Source of the DNA: an uncultured Photobacterium sp.
Lineage (GTDB): Bacteria > Pseudomonadota > Gammaproteobacteria > Enterobacterales > Vibrionaceae
Assembly (NCBI RefSeq): GCF_947502415.1
Contig: NZ_CANMZV010000010.1
Location: 122,286 to 186,285 of the forward strand
Direction of reading: 5' to 3'
DNA: 64,000 nucleotides
The notes below the pieces were generated by a model that was not told the origin of the DNA, made no database searches, and saw only the letters and a program-made list of their open reading frames with translations. Positions 1 through 9,872 of this stretch are shown here, in pieces (position 1 is the first letter of the stretch; the number at the start of each line of letters is the position of its first letter). Position numbers and translations under genes: made by a program.

Positions 1-1
1 A

Positions 2-367
2 TTAATCGCAGATATTTCATTGGGTACATTTCTGGCAATGTCGTTGATGAGCATGCAGCTCTGGACACTGGTGGATCTGGCAGGGCCGATTTTTGCTATT
101 TTAGGCGCACAGTTTGTAGTTGCTGTTTTGGTAAACCTTCTTATTGTTTTTCCGGCGATGGGACGAGGGTATGATGCGGCTGTGATCTGTTCCGGTTTTG
201 GTGGCATTTCCCTTGGCTCAACACCGACCGCAATGGCTAATATGTCTGCGGTCTCCCAGCGTTACGGCAACTCGCATCTGGCATTCATTATTGTGCCGCT
301 GGTGTGCGCTTTCTTTATCGACTTAGTGAATGCGCTGGTGATTCCTTATTTCTTGGCAAACTTTTAG
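2..367 (+). CDS. gltS: Sodium/glutamate symporter GltS, C-terminal part
   Basis: The frame is open to the left edge, so only the last ~121 residues are present. The piece is strongly hydrophobic and ends with the conserved GltS C-terminal region: a YDAAV segment, a Gly-rich GGISLGSTPTAMANM stretch (the second re-entrant-loop signature), then SHLAFIIVPLVCAFFIDLVNALVI. I recognise this from the E. coli GltS sequence. GltS is an inner-membrane Na+/glutamate symporter of about 400 residues. An internal TTG at 20 is not the real start because the conserved reading continues upstream of it. The gene stands apart from manA by 270 nt. Confidence 0.85.
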   Translation, partial: LIADISLGTFLAMSLMSMQLWTLVDLAGPIFAILGAQFVVAVLVNLLIVFPAMGRGYDAAVICSGFGGISLGSTPTAMANMSAVSQRYGNSHLAFIIVPLVCAFFIDLVNALVIPYFLANF

Positions 368-430
368 TTTGAATATATTAATACTTAATTGTATTTCATG
401 ATTCATCGTAATTGTGTCTTATATTTAAAG

Positions 431-465
431 TAGGAAATTCTCCTAGCTATGCTAGGAAATTCTCC
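431..465. repeat. Nested direct and inverted repeat between gltS and manA
   Basis: A 13-bp word (TAGGAAATTCTCC) occurs at 431-443 and again at 453-465. Between and overlapping them lies a perfect 7-bp inverted repeat, TCCTAGC at 441-447 and GCTAGGA at 451-457, with a 3-nt loop. It could be a weak gltS terminator (AT-rich sequence follows) or an operator for manA. I cannot assign a known regulator. Nothing else stands out in 368-638. Confidence 0.4.
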
Positions 466-638
466 AATTTTATCAATACATTATTTTACCTACCATTAAT
501 GGTCTAGCAAGAGACTATTTAAAAAACTGTATCTGTTATAGAGCGTAGCTAATTATTGGGTGCGCTTATGATCCAGTTAGGTACTGATCCCATGGTACTA
601 AATATTATGCGGTCAGTATTTTATATAAAGGTAAAATA

Positions 639-1838
639 ATGACCACTTCTATATCTTCATACTTTTTTCCTATGCGCAATGTTATTCAAGACTATGCGTG
701 GGGGAGCATCACATCGATTGAGTCTCTGTTTGGTATCGCCAACCCGAAGTGCAAACCTCAGGCTGAAATCTGGATGGGGGCGCACCCTAACGGTTGTTCT
801 CAAATCGACGTAGCAGGAAATGAAAGTCGTCTGGCTGACTTCATTGATAGTGATAAGACGGCAATTTTGGGTGAAGATACTGAAAAGCAGTTTGGTGAAT
901 TGCCTTATCTGTTTAAAGTTCTGGCTGCTGAAAAAGCGTTATCAATTCAGGTTCACCCAAGTAAGGGACAGGCTGAAGTCGGTTTTGCTAAAGAGGAAGA
1001 AACCGGAATCCCTCTGAGTGCCGGTCATCGTAACTACAAAGATCCTAACCATAAACCTGAGCTGGTTTATGCGTTGACGCCTTATCAGGCAATGAACGGT
1101 TTCCGTGAATTTGCTGACATCGTCAGCCTGTTCAGTGCTTTGGAAATTGCTGAACTGAAATATTTTGTATCTGCTCTGGAAGCCGATCAGAATGAATCGG
1201 GTCTGCGCTGTTTCTTTGAAGCTATGTTGTCACTACAGGGTGAAGTAAAAGACGCTGCTCTTAACGGCTTGCTGACTTATGCTGAACACCATAAAGCAAA
1301 TGAACTGTTCGCACTGATCCTTGAACTATCAGAGCAGTACCCGGGTGACATCGGTTTATTTTCGCCGCTGATGCTGAATGTGCTGATGCTTCAACCGGGT
1401 GAAGCAATGTTCCTCGATACTTGTACACCTCATGCTTATATCAAAGGTACAGGTCTGGAGATCATGGCAAACTCAGACAACGTCCTTCGTGCCGGTTTAA
1501 CACCAAAGCATATGGATGTTGCTGAGCTGGTGGCGAATACTCGGTTTGTTCCAATGCCGGTAGATACTTTGCTTCTTGCGCCTGAACAATCTGAGGGCGG
1601 TCTGCATTACCCGATCCCGGTGCCGGACTTTAAGTTCAGCGTATATAACAAGGTTCAGGAGACTGAGCTGAAGCCGGCAAGTGCAGAAATTTTGCTGGCG
1701 GTTGATGCACCATTGACTGTGGCTCATGCTAACGGTGAAACTCTGACGTTGGAAAAAGGCGAATCAGTGTTTATCCCTGCTGATGCTGGCAGTTATAAAG
1801 CAAGCACAGCCGGTCGTTTTGCTCGCGCCTATAACTAA
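639..1838 (+). CDS. manA: Mannose-6-phosphate isomerase, class I
   Basis: Cytosolic zinc enzyme interconverting mannose-6-phosphate and fructose-6-phosphate. It is 399 residues, normal for the type I bacterial family. Visible signatures are an N-terminal NVIQDYAWGS, PQAEIWMGAHP, the QVHPSKGQAE segment (zinc ligands Gln and His), the HKPELVYAL segment (zinc ligand Glu) and TCTPHAYIKG carrying the last ligand His near residue 268. A typical C-terminal jelly-roll tail follows. The ATG at 639 sits just after AAAGGTAAAATA, a plausible ribosome site. It is monocistronic, ended by the hairpin at 1897-1930. Confidence 0.95.
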   Translation: MTTSISSYFFPMRNVIQDYAWGSITSIESLFGIANPKCKPQAEIWMGAHPNGCSQIDVAGNESRLADFIDSDKTAILGEDTEKQFGELPYLFKVLAAEKALSIQVHPSKGQAEVGFAKEEETGIPLSAGHRNYKDPNHKPELVYALTPYQAMNGFREFADIVSLFSALEIAELKYFVSALEADQNESGLRCFFEAMLSLQGEVKDAALNGLLTYAEHHKANELFALILELSEQYPGDIGLFSPLMLNVLMLQPGEAMFLDTCTPHAYIKGTGLEIMANSDNVLRAGLTPKHMDVAELVANTRFVPMPVDTLLLAPEQSEGGLHYPIPVPDFKFSVYNKVQETELKPASAEILLAVDAPLTVAHANGETLTLEKGESVFIPADAGSYKASTAGRFARAYN

Positions 1839-1896
1839 GTTGCGTTTGACTAAATAAAGCTTTAAAGCGCTGTTTGTTGATATAGCAGAGAAAATA

Positions 1897-1930
1897 AAAG
1901 CCAGCCAGACGTTGTAATCTGGCTGGCTTT
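1897..1930. terminator. Bidirectional terminator between manA and a chemoreceptor gene
   Basis: Perfect 13-bp inverted repeat, AAAGCCAGCCAGA (1897-1909) with TCTGGCTGGCTTT (1918-1930) and an 8-nt loop. It is A-rich on the left and T-rich on the right, so it can serve the convergent manA and the chemoreceptor ending at 1948. Confidence 0.9.
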
Positions 1931-1947
1931 GTTTATATGTAATAGTG

Positions 1948-3816
1948 TTACTCGGTTTTAAAGAAGGATAAATCCTTTTGAACTCTTTCAGTTAATTTCG
2001 CTATTTCGCTATTTGCATTACTTGTTTCGTGTGCATTGTTAAGGTTCTGGTGAACATTATTGTTAATGCCTTCCATTCTTTGCGAAATATCCTGAGTGAC
2101 AGATGACTGCTTTTCAGATGCAGTGGCAACCATGGCGTTAATTCTTGAAATAGACTCTACGTGATGAGATATCTCTTTAAACGCCGTATTCAGTTCTGAT
2201 GAAATCGTTTGAGCTTCCCCGACCAGAGTCGAACTATTCACCATGAACGAATCTGCTTTTTCAGATTGCTCCTGAAGTTTGGTGATCAGTTCATGAATAT
2301 CTACAGTCGAACTTTGTGTTTTGGCGGCCAGTGCTCGAACTTCATCAGCAACAACAGCGAAACCGCGGCCATGTGTACCGGCCCGGGCAGCTTCAATCGC
2401 CGCGTTCAATGCCAACAGGTTCGTTTGATCAGAAATCGAATTAATTACATCGACAACTGAGCTGATTTGAGTCGAGTATTCTTTCAATTCATTTACAACA
2501 GTTGCTGACTCTTGCATCGACTGGTTGACCTGGTTCGAAATGGTTTCAGAGCGCTTTAATACCACGTCACTGTTATTGATAACTTGTAGTGTTGCACTTG
2601 TGGCAGTCTCTGCATCGACAGCATTTTGTGCCAATTCGGATGCTGTTGCAGATAGCTCTGTAGCGGCTGCTACAATCTGCTCAATATCAGCAACTTCTTT
2701 ATCTGTATTATCCGTATTTTGTTGGATGATTAGATTAATTTGATCCTGATTTCGGTAAAGATCATCCATGGCATTGTTTGCAGAGGTGACAATATTCAGG
2801 ATGTTATTCTGCATTTCACCGAGCGATTTGGAAATCAAACCACTGTTATTGAATTGTACGGATGTGATGTTGCCTTCAGCAAACATCTGAATATTACCGG
2901 CCAGGGCTTCCGGCTCTTCCCCGAGGTTATTGTTTACTTCACGGCGAACAACAATAAATACGATTGCAGAAAGCAAAGCGCCAACAAAGACGAGTAGTGA
3001 TATCAATCCGGTAAACAGACTCTTCTGCATGGCTATTGCATCGTTTTGTAACGTAAAGGCATACAAGTCAAAATGCTTATTAATAGCCTGCTTGGAAACA
3101 CTGAAAGCATCTCCTTTGGGATTTGTATAAAGATAAGGTGTTTGATTTACATGCTTGAATTCTGGTCTTAGTTCAAAAATATTTTTCTCAACCCAATCAT
3201 GCGTAGTCGCGTCTGTTAGCAGAACCTGTCCACGTTTATCTGTAATTGCGTACTCCTGGTTCAGCTCCGGCATAATTTTGCTGAGGTTAATATCTATAGA
3301 CAAGGTGCCGGCAAGTTGACCATTCTCGTAGAGAGGGGCTGCCAGCACAGAAATTAAGTCACCTGAAATATTGACTCGTGGATCTGACATATAGAAAGAT
3401 TGATGATTTTCCACAATAGAGAAATACCATTTCTTATTCATCCGTTTGGGATCATAAACATCTTTGTCGACATAACCGCCTTCCTGTCCGCTGAAAACCT
3501 GTCCGGTCAGATCCGTTACGTACAGGTCTTTGATTGCCGAATTGATGGCAATGGTCTTCTTAAATCTCTTCAGCATGTCTGAAGAACTGATTCCCCATTG
3601 CTTAACTGGTAGCATGGAAGCGAGTTGTGTGGTCAGACGTTGCATTTCAGCAAGCTTAGAATCGAATGTTTCCGTAACAATTTTAACTGTTTCATTATTC
3701 GCTTTCTGGATGTTTTTGTTTTTCCAGCTATCAAGGAAATTAAAGGAAATCACACTTGAGATAATGAGTAGCACAGCCAACGTAACGGCAAAGAAGATAT
3801 TAATTTTCTTTATCAT
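1948..3816 (-). CDS. Methyl-accepting chemotaxis protein, periplasmic Cache sensor
   Basis: Transmembrane chemoreceptor, 622 residues. TM1 is about 7-27, a periplasmic region 30-265 has dCache-like features ([24 protein letters not shown], then a second PAS-like half), and TM2 is about 267-290. A HAMP-like linker and a long methylation/signalling coiled coil follow. The hairpin tip at about 462-500 holds [15 protein letters not shown] and [15 protein letters not shown], the CheA/CheW contact region. The tip has TH in place of the usual EQ before GRGF. There is no C-terminal CheR-tethering pentapeptide. The ligand cannot be read from the sequence. It is monocistronic, with no che genes nearby. 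Confidence 0.92.
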   Translation of the reverse strand: MIKKINIFFAVTLAVLLIISSVISFNFLDSWKNKNIQKANNETVKIVTETFDSKLAEMQRLTTQLASMLPVKQWGISSSDMLKRFKKTIAINSAIKDLYVTDLTGQVFSGQEGGYVDKDVYDPKRMNKKWYFSIVENHQSFYMSDPRVNISGDLISVLAAPLYENGQLAGTLSIDINLSKIMPELNQEYAITDKRGQVLLTDATTHDWVEKNIFELRPEFKHVNQTPYLYTNPKGDAFSVSKQAINKHFDLYAFTLQNDAIAMQKSLFTGLISLLVFVGALLSAIVFIVVRREVNNNLGEEPEALAGNIQMFAEGNITSVQFNNSGLISKSLGEMQNNILNIVTSANNAMDDLYRNQDQINLIIQQNTDNTDKEVADIEQIVAAATELSATASELAQNAVDAETATSATLQVINNSDVVLKRSETISNQVNQSMQESATVVNELKEYSTQISSVVDVINSISDQTNLLALNAAIEAARAGTHGRGFAVVADEVRALAAKTQSSTVDIHELITKLQEQSEKADSFMVNSSTLVGEAQTISSELNTAFKEISHHVESISRINAMVATASEKQSSVTQDISQRMEGINNNVHQNLNNAHETSNANSEIAKLTERVQKDLSFFKTE

Positions 3817-4020
3817 AATTATATTTTATTTGGATATTTTGCTAGAGTATAAGTGGTTGAATGGCTATTCACATAATTTATTCAATATGTTCAATTGATT
3901 CACGAGTTTTCTGGTTTTGATTTCAACAGACCGTGTGATTTTTGTTCGCAGTTATCTTCAATTGCTCCAAATACAACTCTGCTATTCTTCTTGTAATACT
4001 CCCATATAAAGGGGCTTGTT

Positions 4021-4395
4021 CTGACTTATCGCATTCTTGCTGATCTTGTTGTTGTGGTACACCTGCTGTTTATTATTTTTGCCTTGCTGGGCGGTTTGCT
4101 GGTGATGTGGCGGCGTTTGTTTGTTTTTGTCCATATTCCGGCTGCGGTATGGGTGTCATTGATCAGCTTCAAGGGCTGGATCTGCCCGTTAACTCCGCTG
4201 GAAAATCAGCTAAGAAGAGCTGCCGGTGAACAAGGGTATTCCGACGGATTTGTTGAGCACTACATTATTCCAGCGATCTATCCAGAGCAATTGAGTTTTA
4301 ATGTACAGATTGTGTTAGGTATTGTTGCTGTTGCGATTAATCTCGGTATATATGCGTTCGTTTATTATACGTTTATGGTGAAGCCTAAGCTTTAA
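4021..4395 (+). CDS. DUF2784 family small membrane protein
   Basis: Short integral membrane protein of unknown function matching the DUF2784 pattern: an N-terminal RILADLVVVVHLLFIIFALLGG helix, then W(R)R, a CPLTPLEN motif and a second C-terminal helix. Family members usually begin one or two residues before YRxLADL. Here that position is a CTG at 4021, preceded by AAAGGGG (4008-4014) at ideal spacing. The first conventional start, GTG at 4054, would cut off half of the first helix. I therefore place the start at 4021 with reservation. It sits 23 nt before a hydrolase gene and is probably co-transcribed with it. Confidence 0.7.
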   Translation: MTYRILADLVVVVHLLFIIFALLGGLLVMWRRLFVFVHIPAAVWVSLISFKGWICPLTPLENQLRRAAGEQGYSDGFVEHYIIPAIYPEQLSFNVQIVLGIVAVAINLGIYAFVYYTFMVKPKL

Positions 4396-4418
4396 GCCAT
4401 AGGGAGAAGGTGGCAGTG

Positions 4419-5174
4419 ATGAAAATTTTTTTGATTGCTCTGGTGGCTATTTATGTGGTTTTTTCGCTGACCTTCTGTTCTTTGCAGCGAAAGTTCCTTT
4501 ATTTCCCGCAACCGGCACGGCAGTCATATGAGGCGGATAGTATCAGTTTTTTGGTGAATGGCATGAAGCTTAAAGGCTGGGTGCTTAATGCGGGCTTGCC
4601 GAAGGGGCTGATTTACTACGGTGGTAATGCCGAAAACATTGAAGACAATATTCCTTTTTTTGAGCAGGTCCTGCCGCAATATAGTATCTATCTTATTCCT
4701 TACCGTGGTTATGGCGATAATGCCGGAGAGCCTACAGAGCAGGCGTTGTATAGTGATGCTAAAGAGATATTTAAGCACATAAGCAAGCAACATGAATCAG
4801 TCTCTCTGATGGGGCGTAGTTTGGGATCCGGCGTTGCAATATATGTAGCGGCGAACCTGAAGGTAGATAAGCTGATTTTGGTGACGCCGTTCGACAGTAT
4901 TGAAAATGTCGCAAAAGATCATTATTGGATGTTTCCGGTATCCTTGCTGATAAAAGACAAATATCTCTCGTCGGAACGAGTAAAAGATATAACCGCTGCG
5001 ACTTATATTTTTATTGCTGAAGACGATAGGGTGATCCCCAGAGCCAGAAGCGAGAAGTTGGTAGAGCGTTTTGGTGAGCAACTGGAGGCGGTATTTGTGA
5101 TTAAGGGAGCGGGGCATAATACCATCTCGACGTACCCCGCCTATGTGGAAGGTTTAAAACAGGCGTTAGACTGA
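4419..5174 (+). CDS. Membrane-anchored alpha/beta hydrolase (ABHD12/Bem46-like)
   Basis: An N-terminal hydrophobic helix (about residues 2-20) anchors an alpha/beta hydrolase domain. Visible elements are a YYGGNAENIEDN oxyanion-side segment, YRGYGDNAGEP, the nucleophile elbow GRSLGSG, a late Asp in EDDRVIPRA and a catalytic His in GAGHNTI. This is the serine hydrolase group often compared with Bem46 or ABHD13. The substrate is unknown. I chose the ATG at 4419 because GGAGAAGG lies about 9 nt upstream; the GTG at 4410 has its Shine-Dalgarno too close. It follows the DUF2784 gene by 23 nt. Confidence 0.85.
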   Translation: MKIFLIALVAIYVVFSLTFCSLQRKFLYFPQPARQSYEADSISFLVNGMKLKGWVLNAGLPKGLIYYGGNAENIEDNIPFFEQVLPQYSIYLIPYRGYGDNAGEPTEQALYSDAKEIFKHISKQHESVSLMGRSLGSGVAIYVAANLKVDKLILVTPFDSIENVAKDHYWMFPVSLLIKDKYLSSERVKDITAATYIFIAEDDRVIPRARSEKLVERFGEQLEAVFVIKGAGHNTISTYPAYVEGLKQALD

Positions 5175-5207
5175 AGTCTATGAATTTATGAACTGTGTAT
5201 TCGGTTG

Positions 5208-6404
5208 TTACGCTGTCACTGTGTCTTCTTTTTCCACTTCTTCAATCAGTAAGGAATGAAGTAGCTGTTCACACTGCTTCTGACTTAAATAACCGGGAAC
5301 CGGATATGTACCGTGAGCCTCTTCCAAAGCCCGTTTAGCTATCAGCGGAATATCTTCGGCTTTTAGTTCCTTAAAACCTTCAGGGATATTTAGTTGTTTA
5401 TTGAGATTGCTCACCGCCTCAATAAATGCGTTGCCGCCTTTCTGGCTAATGATATCAGCCAGCTTATCTAATCTTTGTCTGCAATATGGTTGCAGGAGGC
5501 GAAGTACGCTTGGCAACAGTACAGCATTAGCTTGTCCGTGGGGTATGTGATACATCCCGCCAAGTTGGTGGGCAATAGCATGGACATAGCCGACAAATGC
5601 CCGGGTAAAAGCACAGCCAGCCTCGTAAGATGCCCACGCCATTTCTTCTCTGGCCTTGAGGTCTTGACCGTTTTCATAAGCTATTGGCAGGTTGGTGAAA
5701 ATCTTTTGTATTGCCTCTGTGGCGTAGTTATCACTCAGTGTTGTGTGGTAAGTGCCGATGTAAGCTTCGATGGCATGGGTAAGGGCATCCATTCCGGTTG
5801 CAGCTGTCATCGCTGCTGGCAGGCTTGTCATTAGCCTGGGGTCAAGAATAGCAAAATCCGGCAGGAGTACAGGATCGATGATGGCAAACTTCTGTTGTGC
5901 TGAAGGATCGGTAATAACCGCGGCGACAGTCGCTTCAGAGCCTGTTCCGGCAGTTGTCGGAATAGCCATGAATGGCGGCAGCTTTCTTCTGATTTTCAGT
6001 TTACCGGCCATAGTTCGCACCGGTCTGTCTTTGACCACTTTGGCACCGATGACTTTGGCGCAGTCAATTGGCGATCCTCCACCGATGGCGATAATTGAGT
6101 CACACTCAAATTGTTTATAGAAGTCTGCACCATTTGCCACAGTGGCAATAGTCGGATCCGGCATGACCTGATTGAAAATTGCATAATCAATATCATGCGC
6201 TTTCAGTGATTCGCATAGTTGCGGCATGATAGCCATTGAGCTGGATCGCCCTGTTACGATCATGGCTTTTTTCGCACCGACCGATGACATTAACTCTCCG
6301 GCTTTTGTCAGGCTGTCTGCGCCTGATTCCAGTTGAGTAAACGGGATATTGACCAGTTTGTTGAGCTGTTTGTTGATGCCTATGATTGTTTTGTATAGCA
6401 ACAT
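5208..6404 (-). CDS. Iron-containing alcohol dehydrogenase
   Basis: Group III metal-dependent alcohol dehydrogenase, 398 residues, cytosolic. The NAD-binding GGGSPIDCAK lies near 108-117 and TTAGTGSE near 150-157. Metal ligands by comparison with FucO are Asp206 and His210 in GMDALTHAIEAY, His275 in YVHAIAHQLGG and His289 in IPHGQANA; His279 matches the catalytic histidine. It likely oxidises or reduces primary alcohols/aldehydes, but the substrate cannot be told from sequence. AAGGAT precedes the ATG at 6404 by 8 nt. It is divergent from alanine dehydrogenase across 181 nt, so control may be shared. Confidence 0.93.
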   Translation of the reverse strand: MLLYKTIIGINKQLNKLVNIPFTQLESGADSLTKAGELMSSVGAKKAMIVTGRSSSMAIMPQLCESLKAHDIDYAIFNQVMPDPTIATVANGADFYKQFECDSIIAIGGGSPIDCAKVIGAKVVKDRPVRTMAGKLKIRRKLPPFMAIPTTAGTGSEATVAAVITDPSAQQKFAIIDPVLLPDFAILDPRLMTSLPAAMTAATGMDALTHAIEAYIGTYHTTLSDNYATEAIQKIFTNLPIAYENGQDLKAREEMAWASYEAGCAFTRAFVGYVHAIAHQLGGMYHIPHGQANAVLLPSVLRLLQPYCRQRLDKLADIISQKGGNAFIEAVSNLNKQLNIPEGFKELKAEDIPLIAKRALEEAHGTYPVPGYLSQKQCEQLLHSLLIEEVEKEDTVTA

Positions 6405-6585
6405 ATTAAAATCCTTTTAAACAGATGTTTGATTATATGAGTTGAAGTGGCTCATGTATTAGACATGCTTCATATTTTAATGAGATCGCACCGACGTTTC
6501 TTGCATTGTCTTTTTTGCTCAACAGTGCACAGTAATTTCCGAACTACACTCAATGCATTGACGGATATGACAAGGGGAAGCCACA

Positions 6586-7698
6586 GTGGATATCGGTGTC
6601 ATCAAGGAGATAAAAAACAGAGAAAACCGGGTCGCGCTGACGCCTCAGGGAGCCAAACAACTGGTCGGTGCCGGGCATGTTGTGAAAGTGCAGTCGGGTG
6701 CCGGAGTGGGTTCCGGTTTTACTGATGAAGCATACCTGGAGGCCGGTTGTCAGATTGTCAATGTTGCACTGGCCTGGAACAGCGAGTTGGTGGTTAAAAT
6801 CAAAGAGCCGCTAGAGAGTGAATATCCTTACCTGAAATCACAGGTACTGTTTACCTATCTGCACTTGGCTGGTGTTGCCCCATCTCTGACAGAAGCTCTT
6901 TTAAAGGCAGGTACCACGGCGATCGGTTACGAAACCGTTGAGGATGAGAACGGCAGGCTGCCATTGCTTGCTCCCATGAGTGCAGTTGCCGGCAATATGG
7001 CCGTCACAATCGGCAGTTATTACCTGGCGAAGTTTGCCGATGGGAAAGGGGTGCAGTTGGGGACAGTTTTAGGTCAGCGTTATGGTAAGGTTGTCGTTTT
7101 GGGTGACGGTGTGGTTGGTCGTCACGCGGCAAAAGTTGCTGACGGAATCGGTAGTGAAGTGGTGATTTTTACCCGTCATAAAGAGCGTTTTAGTGCTTTG
7201 CAGCAGGGCCGTTCGGAAAATCACAGGGTGGCTTTATCATCACCGGAGGCTATTGCCTGCGAATTACCTGATACAGATCTGCTGGTTGGCAGTGTATTGC
7301 ATCCGGGGGGCAGGGCACCGCATCTGGTGACAAAAGAGATGGTGGCTTCAATGCAGCCGGGGAGTGTGATTGTTGACGTCAGTATCGATCAGGGAGGCTG
7401 TATTGAAACTTCAAAACCAACCTCGCATTCTGAGCCTGTCTATAAAACGCATGGAGTGACACATTACTGTGTGACAAATATGCCCGGCGCTTATCCGCGA
7501 ACAGCAACTATCGCCCTGACCAACGCGACGTTAGGTTATATAATTCGCTTAGCATCAGAGGGCCTTACCGCTCTCAGGACTGATAAAGGATTTGCTAAGG
7601 GAGTAAATACTCACTGCGGACATATTACCTATCGTCCGGTAGCTGAAGGATTGCAAATGTTGTCCCGATATAAGGCATTCAATGAGTTCACTGAGTAA
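6586..7698 (+). CDS. ald: Alanine dehydrogenase
   Basis: NAD-dependent oxidative deamination of L-alanine to pyruvate and ammonia. It is 370 residues, the normal length. The N-terminus MDIGVIKEIKNRENRVALTP is the family hallmark. Other features are FTYLHLA with the catalytic His, LLAPMSAVAGN, the dinucleotide-binding GDGVVGRHAAKVA (usually GGGVVGxNAA), VDVSIDQGGC and NMPGAYPRTAT. The start is GTG at 6586, preceded by AAGGGGAAG. It is probably used for growth on alanine or, in reverse, for ammonia assimilation. It is monocistronic and followed by an inverted repeat. Confidence 0.94.
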   Translation: MDIGVIKEIKNRENRVALTPQGAKQLVGAGHVVKVQSGAGVGSGFTDEAYLEAGCQIVNVALAWNSELVVKIKEPLESEYPYLKSQVLFTYLHLAGVAPSLTEALLKAGTTAIGYETVEDENGRLPLLAPMSAVAGNMAVTIGSYYLAKFADGKGVQLGTVLGQRYGKVVVLGDGVVGRHAAKVADGIGSEVVIFTRHKERFSALQQGRSENHRVALSSPEAIACELPDTDLLVGSVLHPGGRAPHLVTKEMVASMQPGSVIVDVSIDQGGCIETSKPTSHSEPVYKTHGVTHYCVTNMPGAYPRTATIALTNATLGYIIRLASEGLTALRTDKGFAKGVNTHCGHITYRPVAEGLQMLSRYKAFNEFTE

Positions 7699-7716
7699 CT
7701 GTATTGGTCGAGGAAT

Positions 7717-7758
7717 TGCTGTCGGTATTGTTCAAAAATGATCATCAAACCGACAGCA
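7717..7758. terminator. Inverted repeat between ald and the purine phosphorylase gene
   Basis: Perfect 10-bp arms, TGCTGTCGGT (7717-7726) and ACCGACAGCA (7749-7758), with a 22-nt loop between convergent genes. There is no strong T-run on either side, so it may be a terminator or a 3'-end stability hairpin. Confidence 0.55.
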
Positions 7759-7799
7759 TAAAAGGCTCTTAGCAGACTAAATTGTCAGTGATTCTACTG

Positions 7800-8636
7800 T
7801 TATTCAGCCGGTTTAAAATGCGTACCCATGAATGCCTTGATCAGGTGAATGAAATCGGCCTCAGCAAGTTTGGCGCATTTTAGTGTTTGTTCGTGAGACA
7901 GCTTAACATCGCTCAGTCCTTCCGCCATGTTGGTGATCGCGCAGATTGCCAGTACCGGTAAGCTGCAATGCGCGGCAGAGATCACTTCCGGAACAACAGA
8001 CATACCAACAACATCGCCGCCCATGATTTGCATCATACGGATTTCGGCAGCGGTTTCGAAATTCGGTCCGGTATAGGAAACAAAGACGCCCGGGTTGACG
8101 TTAATACCTTCCGTTTCGGCGACGCTAAATGCTTCTTTGCGTAGCTCTTTATCATAAGCATTAGCCAGGCTGAAGAAGCGAGGTCCATATTCGTTATCGT
8201 TTGCGCCTGTCATCGGTGACTCCGGCATGGTGTTGATGTGGTCATGGAAGATCACCAGAGAGCCAACATCAATTTTATCAGGACGGAGGGAGCCAGCCGC
8301 ATTGGTTACCAGCAGGAATTCACAGCCCAGTTTTTTAAACGTGCGAACCGGTGTAGTCATTACTTTCATTGTCTGGTGTTCGTAGTAGTGTCCGCGACCT
8401 TTCATGCAAACTACATCCACACCGTTCATGGTGCCAAGTACCAGCTCGCCTGAGTGACCTTCAACCGTGCTTACCGGGAAGCCATCCAGCTCTTCATAAG
8501 GGATGACTGTTTTGCCTTTTAGCTCGTCGGCCAGCACCCCTAGGCCGGAACCTAAAATGAAAGCCGCTTTTGGTTGGAAACCGGGTTTACGAGCCTGAAT
8601 GGTGGTAAGGGCGTTTTTAACTGGATCGTTATGCAT
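7800..8636 (-). CDS. Purine nucleoside phosphorylase (XapA/PNP-II type)
   Basis: Phosphorolysis of purine nucleosides to base and ribose-1-phosphate in salvage. It is 278 residues. Family motifs are ILGSGLG (phosphate loop), VEGHSGELVLG, MKGRGHYYEHQ, VTNAAGSLRPD, SYTGPNFETAAEIRMM, GGDVVGMSVVPE and AICAITNMAEGLS. The TNMA rather than TNK pattern is what I associate with the XapA branch, which also accepts xanthosine. AAGGTAACAGAC precedes the ATG at 8636. It is divergently paired with a LysR regulator, as xapA is linked to xapR in E. coli. Confidence 0.92.
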   Translation of the reverse strand: MHNDPVKNALTTIQARKPGFQPKAAFILGSGLGVLADELKGKTVIPYEELDGFPVSTVEGHSGELVLGTMNGVDVVCMKGRGHYYEHQTMKVMTTPVRTFKKLGCEFLLVTNAAGSLRPDKIDVGSLVIFHDHINTMPESPMTGANDNEYGPRFFSLANAYDKELRKEAFSVAETEGINVNPGVFVSYTGPNFETAAEIRMMQIMGGDVVGMSVVPEVISAAHCSLPVLAICAITNMAEGLSDVKLSHEQTLKCAKLAEADFIHLIKAFMGTHFKPAE

Positions 8637-8874
8637 GTCTGTTACCTTTTGATACTTCTTTGGGTCAGGCCTTCACTTTAGCTTCACTATTGTTCGCGAA
8701 AAATCGCTAAAAAAAGCATGTTTGTCAGCAAAAAAAGAACGGTTGTTTGGTGAGAATGTGAGCACTCTGGTTGAATTTGGCAAATAACAACAAAGGCTGT
8801 TATTCAGGTCACATTGTCTATAACAAGAATATGCAAAATAGCGGTAAACCTAACCATAGTGCAGGACTGCAAAA

Positions 8875-9807
8875 ATGGTGAAGAATGAGATAACAGAAAG
8901 CTTTGTGTCGAAAGGGCGTATTTCACTGAAAATGCTGCGCTATTTTTATGAAGTCGCTCAGCATGAGCATTTTGGCCAGGCAGCCGAACGCTTAAACATT
9001 ACTAAGTCACCGCTCAGTGCGAAGATCAAAGAACTTGAAGCATTGCTCGGTTACGAGTTGTTTATTCGTGATTCGCGCAATGTGGAGCTGACCAAAGTCG
9101 GCATGCAGCTGAAAAAAGAGTGCGTACGGATTTTCGATACCATCGACAGCGCATTAAACAATGCGATTAAGGTCGGACGGGAGCAAAACAAGGTTATCAA
9201 TATCGGGCTTGTGAGCTCCGTCTTTTACGCCGGTTTTGGTTCGGTGTTGAAACGGTTTAAAAACCAATATCCCGACTATCATTTTAATTTTGTGGAACTT
9301 TCTCCGCGGCAACAGAAAAAGCGTTTACTCGATAAGAGTATCGACGTCGGCCTGTCTCGCTATGCTGATTCTTTCAATATCCATCCGCTTTGTTCTGAAA
9401 CCGTGTTTCGGGAAAACTTATGTGTTGTCGTATCAGATGATCACCCGTTGAGCGGACGACAGGCCATATCTGTTACTGAGTTGGATAATGAGGAATTTGT
9501 TTTTCTCGATACGCGTAATTCTGCCTCGGCAGAAATGTTCATCCATGCCTGCCAGGAAAAAGGCTGTCACCCACAGATTGTGCAGGAGGTGATTGAACCC
9601 GGCACGATAATGGCGGTAGTGGCTACCAGCGAGTTGATCTCTGTTGTGCCAGAGAGTTTCAGCAGCAATAAATGGGATAACGTGAAGTTTATTCATTTGA
9701 AAGAGCCACTTCCTGCTGATTTATGTGCGCTTTATGACCGAAGAAATAACTCGCCGATTGTGGCGCATTTTATAGAGATGATCCGCAGCCAGTATTCTTC
9801 GCTTTAA
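8875..9807 (+). CDS. LysR-family regulator next to purine phosphorylase
   Basis: DNA-binding regulator of 310 residues. The winged HTH lies at about 18-77 (MLRYFYEVAQHEHFGQAAERL, then LNITKSPLSAKIKELEALLG). A periplasmic-binding-protein-like effector domain follows from about 105. An unusual 17-residue N-terminal extension precedes the HTH. It is divergent from the nucleoside phosphorylase over 238 nt, the standard arrangement for a LysR activator and its target, so a XapR/PunR-like role sensing a nucleoside is my inference. AGGA lies 10 nt before the ATG. Confidence 0.88.
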   Translation: MVKNEITESFVSKGRISLKMLRYFYEVAQHEHFGQAAERLNITKSPLSAKIKELEALLGYELFIRDSRNVELTKVGMQLKKECVRIFDTIDSALNNAIKVGREQNKVINIGLVSSVFYAGFGSVLKRFKNQYPDYHFNFVELSPRQQKKRLLDKSIDVGLSRYADSFNIHPLCSETVFRENLCVVVSDDHPLSGRQAISVTELDNEEFVFLDTRNSASAEMFIHACQEKGCHPQIVQEVIEPGTIMAVVATSELISVVPESFSSNKWDNVKFIHLKEPLPADLCALYDRRNNSPIVAHFIEMIRSQYSSL

Positions 9808-9872
9808 GGAAAATACAGATTACTTAACAGGAATGATGTGAATCAATTCGTGAAGGATTTTGGAGCATCAAT

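Noticed and set aside
6447..6725. Plus-strand frame overlapping the start of alanine dehydrogenase
   Set aside because: The ald frame has complete family motifs over the same bases; this is a shadow frame.
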